Source of the DNA: Novosphingobium sp.
GTDB taxonomy: Bacteria; Pseudomonadota; Alphaproteobacteria; Sphingomonadales; Sphingomonadaceae
Length of the DNA: 64,000 nt
Direction of reading: 5' to 3'
NCBI GenBank assembly: GCA_024236215.1
Contig: JACKKX010000002.1
Location: 186,001 to 250,000 of the forward strand
Positions 59,886 to 64,000 of this stretch are shown here, piece by piece. Made by a program: the position numbers and the translations under genes. Within the stretch, counting starts at the first letter, position 1. Each line of letters begins with the position of its first letter. Under the pieces are notes generated by a model that was given only the letters and a program-made list of their open reading frames with translations, made no database searches and was not told the DNA's origin.

Positions 59886-61235
59886 ATGAAGTTCGCCGAT
59901 CTCGGCCTGTCAGACGAATTGCTCGGCGCGGTTACCGCGAAGGGATACGATACGCCCACGCCGATCCAGGCCCAGGCGATCCCAAGCGTGCTGATGATGA
60001 AGGATCTGATCGCGATCGCGCAGACCGGTACCGGCAAGACCGCGAGCTTCGTCCTCCCGATGATCGACATTCTCGCCCACGGCCGCCGCCGGGCGATGAT
60101 GCCGCGCAGCCTGATCCTTGAGCCAACTCGCGAACTCGCCGCCCAGGTGGCCGAAAACTTCGAGCAATACGGGGTCAACCACGATCTCAAGATGGCGCTG
60201 CTGATCGGCGGCGTGCAGATGGGCGATCAGGTCAAGGCGCTCAACGAGGGGGTTGACGTACTGATCGCCACCCCGGGCCGGCTGATGGACCTGTTCGAGC
60301 GCGGCAAGATCCTGCTGACCGGCTGCGATCTGCTGGTGATTGACGAGGCCGACCGGATGCTCGACATGGGCTTCATCCCCGATATCGAGACGATCTGCTC
60401 CAAGCTGCCCGCCAACCGCCAGACCCTGTTGTTCAGCGCGACCATGCCGCCGCCGATCAAGAAGCTGGCCGACAAGTTCCTGAGCAATCCCAAATATATC
60501 GAGGTTGCCCGGCCCGCTTCGACCAACACCAATATCGCCCAGCACAAAGTGCCGGTGGATAGCCGCAAGAAGCGCGAAGTGCTGCGCCACTTGCTGCGCA
60601 CTGACGATGTCAGCACCGCCATGATCTTCGCCAACCGCAAGACCACCGTGCGCGAGCTCAACAAGAGCTTGCGGAGCCACGGATTCGCCAGCGGTGAAAT
60701 CCACGGCGATATGGATCAGCCCGCGCGGCTGGCCGAATTGCAGCGCTTCAAGGACGGCCAGATCAACATTCTGGTCTGCTCCGACGTCGCTGCGCGCGGG
60801 CTGGACATCAAGGGCGTCAGCCACGTCTTCAACTTCGACACCCCCTGGCATCCGGACGACTATGTCCACCGCATTGGCCGCACGGGCCGCGCCGGGGCGA
60901 CGGGCCGAGCCTTCACGCTGGTCGGCAAGGAAGACGCAGAGGCGATCGAGAATGTCGAGAAGCTGACCGGCGGTAAGGTTCCAGTGTTCGAGGTCAAACT
61001 TGAAGCGGCGGCGGACCGGCCTCGGCGCGAATCCAGCGAAGCCGCCGAGAAGCGCGAGCAGGAGCCGCGCCGCAAGAGCGAAGCGAAGCCCGAGCGTGCG
61101 CCGCGAAAAACTCGCGCCGAGCAGACCGACGAGCAACCACGCCGCGCCGGTCGCCCGGTATCGAGGGAACCAGCAAGTGAACCGGGCGAATGGAACGGTC
61201 CCGTGCCCGGATTCCTTGGAATTTCAGCGCTCTGA
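59886..61235 (+). CDS. DEAD-box RNA helicase
   Basis: 449 residues from the ATG at 59886 (MKFADLGLSDELLGAVTAKG). The Q motif TPTPIQAQAIP, motif I AQTGTGKT, Ia PTRELAAQ, II (VIDEADRML), III SATMP, IV/V (IFANRKTT, DVAARGLDI) and VI HRIGRTGRAG are all present. The C-terminal 90 residues are basic and low-complexity (RKSEAKPERAPRKTRAEQ), as in RhlE-type helicases. It unwinds RNA, probably in ribosome assembly or mRNA decay. It converges on the peptide gene, with two bases between the stops. Confidence 0.94.
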   Translation: MKFADLGLSDELLGAVTAKGYDTPTPIQAQAIPSVLMMKDLIAIAQTGTGKTASFVLPMIDILAHGRRRAMMPRSLILEPTRELAAQVAENFEQYGVNHDLKMALLIGGVQMGDQVKALNEGVDVLIATPGRLMDLFERGKILLTGCDLLVIDEADRMLDMGFIPDIETICSKLPANRQTLLFSATMPPPIKKLADKFLSNPKYIEVARPASTNTNIAQHKVPVDSRKKREVLRHLLRTDDVSTAMIFANRKTTVRELNKSLRSHGFASGEIHGDMDQPARLAELQRFKDGQINILVCSDVAARGLDIKGVSHVFNFDTPWHPDDYVHRIGRTGRAGATGRAFTLVGKEDAEAIENVEKLTGGKVPVFEVKLEAAADRPRRESSEAAEKREQEPRRKSEAKPERAPRKTRAEQTDEQPRRAGRPVSREPASEPGEWNGPVPGFLGISAL

Positions 61236-61237
61236 AG

Positions 61238-61549
61238 CTAGCGCACGTCGACCATCGGCGCGTGGCAATCCATTACATCGCAGCTATCGCAAATATCCTG
61301 CGGCGCATCGCATTCGATGCACCATTGCTCGTGGCAACTGGGCGGCTCGCCGGGATCGGGCGGGGGCTGCGTCCCTGAGATGTCGACCGTGCCGCCTGCG
61401 ATCTGATCGCCGCGCACGGCAGCCCGCGCGGCCGCGCGTTCGGCAATCTGCTGGCGCAAGCCAGCGGGAAGTCCGCCGGTCAGCCTGTACTTGGCTTCGA
61501 TCTGCCGGGCCAATTCGTCCGCGATGCGCTGCTTGAGGCTGTCAGACAT
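61238..61549 (-). CDS. Six-cysteine peptide, candidate RiPP precursor
   Basis: 103 residues. The ATG at 61549 has AAGGAG 7 bases upstream, inside the radical SAM gene, and its first 8 bases overlap that gene's end (stop at 61542). Residues 1-50 are helical and charged (DSLKQRIADELARQIEAKY), a plausible leader. A linker with QPPPDPGEPP follows, then a Cys-rich core with Cys72, 77, 80, 87, 90 and 95. Three Cys-X3-Asp spacings (77/81, 87/91, 90/94) are present, as in PapA/freyrasin-type ranthipeptides, where a radical SAM enzyme joins Cys to Asp. Alternatives are a metal-binding (zinc-ribbon-like) protein or a small scaffold. The peptide is not secreted by a visible signal. Confidence 0.7.
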   Translation of the reverse strand: MSDSLKQRIADELARQIEAKYRLTGGLPAGLRQQIAERAAARAAVRGDQIAGGTVDISGTQPPPDPGEPPSCHEQWCIECDAPQDICDSCDVMDCHAPMVDVR

Positions 61550-62699
61550 GGACAAGCTCCTTGGTTGAACGTTGCATTTCCTCGAATTTCTCGGTCTGCC
61601 ATTTGACCGCTAGCATGATCTGCCGGATCCTTCCCGGGGTTGCGGGCGGGCGGACCGGATCGCCGGTGACAAAGTGATTGAGCGCGAAGCAACTGCCGCC
61701 GCAGCTTCCCGAGACAAGGCAATCGCGGCAAAACTGGGAACCGGAAAGTGCGCTTTCGCGCGGAGTGAAAGCCGCGCAGACACGCTTCGCTCCGCAGCGA
61801 TTGGCAGCGATGAAGCGTGAACGTTGCAACGGATCGAGACCTTCGAAGACCGAACCGATCCTCACCTCTGGCGAACGATCAAAATAGCCCGGATAGCGCT
61901 GGCACGGGTAGATCGCACCGTTGTGATCGATGAAGGCGAAATGGACCGCCGCACCGCAACCGAACTCACACCCGATGCGCCCGGCTTCCTCTTCGATCGC
62001 GGCCTGGTCGGCGGCGGCCATGCGCAGCCGCGGCTGTGCACCCGCTTGCTGCTCGATCAGGCAGCGTGCGGTGACCCGGCGCCAGGCCCGTGCAAATGCC
62101 TCAAGCGCGGCTTCGCTCCATTCTTCCTCGGACACTGGGGCAACCGCGATCCGCATCACCCCGGAATCGAGCAGATAGCCGATGCCATCGGGCAGTGCGT
62201 CAACCGTTTCAGGGGTGACGGTCATCCTTACCCCGAAGCCGGGCGTCTGCTTCAGCAGCGGCAGGTTGTGCTCGATCCGTTCAAACGAACCGCGTCCGTT
62301 GCGATAGCGCCGATAGCGATCGTGCGCGCGGCCTTCCCCATCGAGGCTGAGCTGGACGTGTATTCGGTGGCGCTGAACCAGTTCAAGCGCCCTGGCATCG
62401 AACAGGGTGCCGTTGGTCGTGGTCGAAAAGCGCAGCGCCAGGCGCGGATGATGCGCGGCGAAACCACAGCTCAGGGCCGTGGCCAGGCGGTCCATGCTTT
62501 CGGCGGCAAGGAACGGTTCGCCGCCGAAGAAGTTGACGCCGAAACGCGGGGCGGCAGGATCAGCGTTGGCAAGGCAGAAGGCCAGCGTTGCCTCGATCGT
62601 CGCCGGGTCCATCGCCCTGGGAGCCTTGTGCGCAAAGTAGCAATAGCTGCATGCCAGGTTGCAGGCATCGGTTAGCTGGATCGATACCGCGCGCAGCAT
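61542..62699 (-). CDS. Radical SAM/SPASM peptide-modifying enzyme
   Basis: 385 residues from the ATG at 62699, with GGAG 7 bases upstream. The radical SAM cluster motif is CNLACSYCY (CX3CX2C). FFGGEPFLA and STTTNGTLF are typical of peptide maturases. The SPASM domain is complete: a CX12GX4C segment (from CGAAVHF to NGAIYPC) and a CX2CX5CX3C segment (CRDC, LVSGS, CGGSC), for auxiliary 4Fe-4S clusters. Such enzymes install thioether or C-C links in ribosomal peptides. The overlapping Cys-rich gene is the likely substrate. No protease or transporter gene is adjacent. Confidence 0.9.
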   Translation of the reverse strand: MLRAVSIQLTDACNLACSYCYFAHKAPRAMDPATIEATLAFCLANADPAAPRFGVNFFGGEPFLAAESMDRLATALSCGFAAHHPRLALRFSTTTNGTLFDARALELVQRHRIHVQLSLDGEGRAHDRYRRYRNGRGSFERIEHNLPLLKQTPGFGVRMTVTPETVDALPDGIGYLLDSGVMRIAVAPVSEEEWSEAALEAFARAWRRVTARCLIEQQAGAQPRLRMAAADQAAIEEEAGRIGCEFGCGAAVHFAFIDHNGAIYPCQRYPGYFDRSPEVRIGSVFEGLDPLQRSRFIAANRCGAKRVCAAFTPRESALSGSQFCRDCLVSGSCGGSCFALNHFVTGDPVRPPATPGRIRQIMLAVKWQTEKFEEMQRSTKELVHV

Positions 62700-62783
62700 G
62701 GCAGTCTCCACAGACTAGAGGCGCAGCATGCCGGCAATCGTGGCGGGTCTGCATTGACCCCTGTCAAAGCCCTGCAATTGGGC

Positions 62784-64000
62784 TCAGGCCAGCTTCACGA
62801 AGCTATCGATCACCCGCTTCGCTCCGGCCGTCTCAAATTCGATCTCCAGCTTGTTGCCTTCCTGCGCGGTGACGGTGCCGTAGCCGAACTTTTCGTGAAA
62901 CACGCGCGCACCGGGCGCAACATCGCCGCGCGGCTTGGCAGCGAAGCTGGCGGCGGAGCGGGTGGCTTCGGGCAGGCGGCGGGGTGGGGCATCGTATTGC
63001 CGCGCGGCGGCGCGTTGCCAGCCGGGGCCACGGGTGGCGCCGCGCGCGGCATTGTCGCGCGCGACATGGGCGAAGGGATCGCCAGCTTCCGACCACTGGG
63101 CCTTCCACAGCGAGGCGCCGCCGGAAAGGGTACTTTCCTGTTCGATATGGGCGGGAGGCAATTCGGCGATGAAGCGGCTGGGGATCGAACTGGTCCACTG
63201 GCCGTAGATCCGCCGGTTGGCGGCGTGCAGGATGGTACAGCGCCGCCGCGCGCGGGTGATCGCGACATAGGCGAGGCGCCGCTCTTCCTCAAGGCTGGCA
63301 AGCCCGCCTTCATCCATCGCCCGCTGGCTGGGGAACACGCCTTCCTCCCATCCGACCAGGAACACGTGGTCGAATTCCAGCCCCTTGGCCGCATGGATGG
63401 TCATTATGGTGAGTTTTTCCGCCGCCTCGTTGGCATCGTTGTCCATCACCAGGCTGACGTGTTCGAGGAAATCGCCGAGCGTCTCGTAGTCTTCCATCGC
63501 TCGGGCCAGCTCGGCCAGGTTTTCCAGCCGTCCGGCGCTCTCGGCGCTTTTTTCGGCCTGGAGTGCGGCGGTGTAGCCGCTTTCGTCAAGCAGAGTGCGA
63601 GCCAGCTCGGCCGGGCTAGCGGTCCTGGCGAGGTCACGCCAGCGCGCGACATCGCGCATGAAGGCCAGCAGCGTGCCGCGCGCCCGCGCGGGAAGCTCGT
63701 CGCTATCGGTGATCTCGATCGCCGCCAGACTGAGCGGCACGCCGCGTGCGCGGGCATGGCGGTGGAGCTTTTCCAGTGTCTTGTCGCCCAGGCCGCGCTT
63801 TGGGGTATTGTAGATCCGTTCAAAGGCCAGATCGTCGCTCGGCTGAGCGATCAGTCGCAGATAGGCCAGCGCATCGCGGATCTCGGCGCGCTCGTAAAAG
63901 CGGAAGCCGCCGACGATACGATAGGGCAGGCCGGTGGCGATGAACCGGTCCTCAAACTCGCGGGTCTGGAACTGGGCGCGCACCAGGATCGCGACCGCGG
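62784..64000 (-). CDS. uvrD: DNA helicase UvrD/PcrA, C-terminal part
   Basis: The frame is open to the window edge (405 codons shown), so the start and Walker A motif are outside. Visible SF1A motifs are VAILVRAQFQTREFE (motif IV), LTIMTIHAAKGLEFDHVFLV with GWEEGVFPSQRA (motif V), and EEERRLAYVAITRARRRC (motif VI). The C-terminal Tudor-like domain has VFHEKFGYGTVTAQEGNKLE. It acts in nucleotide excision and mismatch repair. The radical SAM/SPASM gene starts 84 bases downstream on the same strand. Confidence 0.93.
   Translation of the reverse strand, partial: AVAILVRAQFQTREFEDRFIATGLPYRIVGGFRFYERAEIRDALAYLRLIAQPSDDLAFERIYNTPKRGLGDKTLEKLHRHARARGVPLSLAAIEITDSDELPARARGTLLAFMRDVARWRDLARTASPAELARTLLDESGYTAALQAEKSAESAGRLENLAELARAMEDYETLGDFLEHVSLVMDNDANEAAEKLTIMTIHAAKGLEFDHVFLVGWEEGVFPSQRAMDEGGLASLEEERRLAYVAITRARRRCTILHAANRRIYGQWTSSIPSRFIAELPPAHIEQESTLSGGASLWKAQWSEAGDPFAHVARDNAARGATRGPGWQRAAARQYDAPPRRLPEATRSAASFAAKPRGDVAPGARVFHEKFGYGTVTAQEGNKLEIEFETAGAKRVIDSFVKLA

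Noticed and set aside
61238..61549. QhpC-type quinohaemoprotein amine dehydrogenase gamma subunit
   Set aside because: Those peptides also sit beside a SPASM enzyme, but the required alpha and beta subunit genes are absent and the Cys/Trp spacing does not match.

Overview
The window is a stretch of high-GC bacterial chromosome. Gene content and protein style point to an alphaproteobacterium of the order Sphingomonadales (Erythrobacteraceae or Sphingomonadaceae). The evidence is a CckA hybrid kinase and a CpdR receiver, eukaryote-type NADP isocitrate dehydrogenase, ETF-quinone oxidoreductase, a GTTC-N7-GTTC LexA box in front of recA, and the order dapA-smpB-DUF2062-cckA followed by recA and alaS. 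Genus is an inference. I see no insertion sequence, prophage, CRISPR array or clear foreign island. Almost all the sequence is coding, on both strands, with many stop/start overlaps.

Layout. 1-9.5 kb: the tail of a glutathione peroxidase gene, a Yip1-type membrane protein, dnaE (replicative polymerase), an acyl-CoA synthetase with a DUF1330 partner, a dihaem cytochrome c lipoprotein, a PA0069-type radical SAM protein behind a candidate LexA box, and moaB. 9.5-21 kb: a lytic transglycosylase, a uracil-DNA-glycosylase-like protein, ETF-QO, a Tat-exported cupin-like protein, ispE, an N-formylglutamate amidohydrolase, and the overlapping chain ilvD / lipoprotein / nnrD-nnrE / RlmD-like methyltransferase. 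21-30 kb: a pseudouridine synthase, a VOC protein, a 0.7-kb non-coding interval with structured elements, argG, a cyclopropane fatty acid synthase, an SDR plus GDT1-type transporter pair, a glycine-zipper protein, an RHH/Fic toxin-antitoxin-like pair with a palindromic operator candidate, and rlmN. 30-38 kb: a GCS2-type ligase, an S9 peptidase, an exported amidohydrolase, a greB gene broken by an in-frame amber codon, and a second lytic transglycosylase. 37.5-54 kb: dapA, smpB, DUF2062, cckA, a GST, recA, a degenerate EF-G paralogue, a methyltransferase, alaS, a CPA2 antiporter and icd. 54-64 kb: enoyl-CoA hydratase, tRNA-Val(GAC), cpdR, a second N-formylglutamate amidohydrolase, a small-RNA candidate next to a SapC-family gene, an FAD-linked dehydrogenase, an exported protein, a DEAD-box helicase, a radical SAM/SPASM enzyme overlapping a six-cysteine peptide, and the 3' part of uvrD.

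How the genes work together. Most are housekeeping: replication and repair (dnaE, recA, uvrD), rRNA modification (rlmN, the RlmD-like and RluE-like enzymes), translation quality control (smpB, alaS), amino acid and isoprenoid synthesis (dapA, argG, ilvD, ispE), and electron transfer from fatty-acid oxidation (acyl-CoA synthetase, enoyl-CoA hydratase, ETF-QO). CckA and CpdR belong to one cell-cycle phosphorelay.

The most interesting item is at 61238-62699: a SPASM radical SAM enzyme whose 3' end overlaps a 103-residue peptide ending in six cysteines within 24 residues, with three Cys-X3-Asp spacings. It looks like an undescribed ranthipeptide-like RiPP cassette. Other leads are a promoter/hairpin/anti-Shine-Dalgarno/terminator arrangement at 56583-56724 that looks like a small RNA gene, the SOS-box-linked radical SAM gene, and the broken greB.
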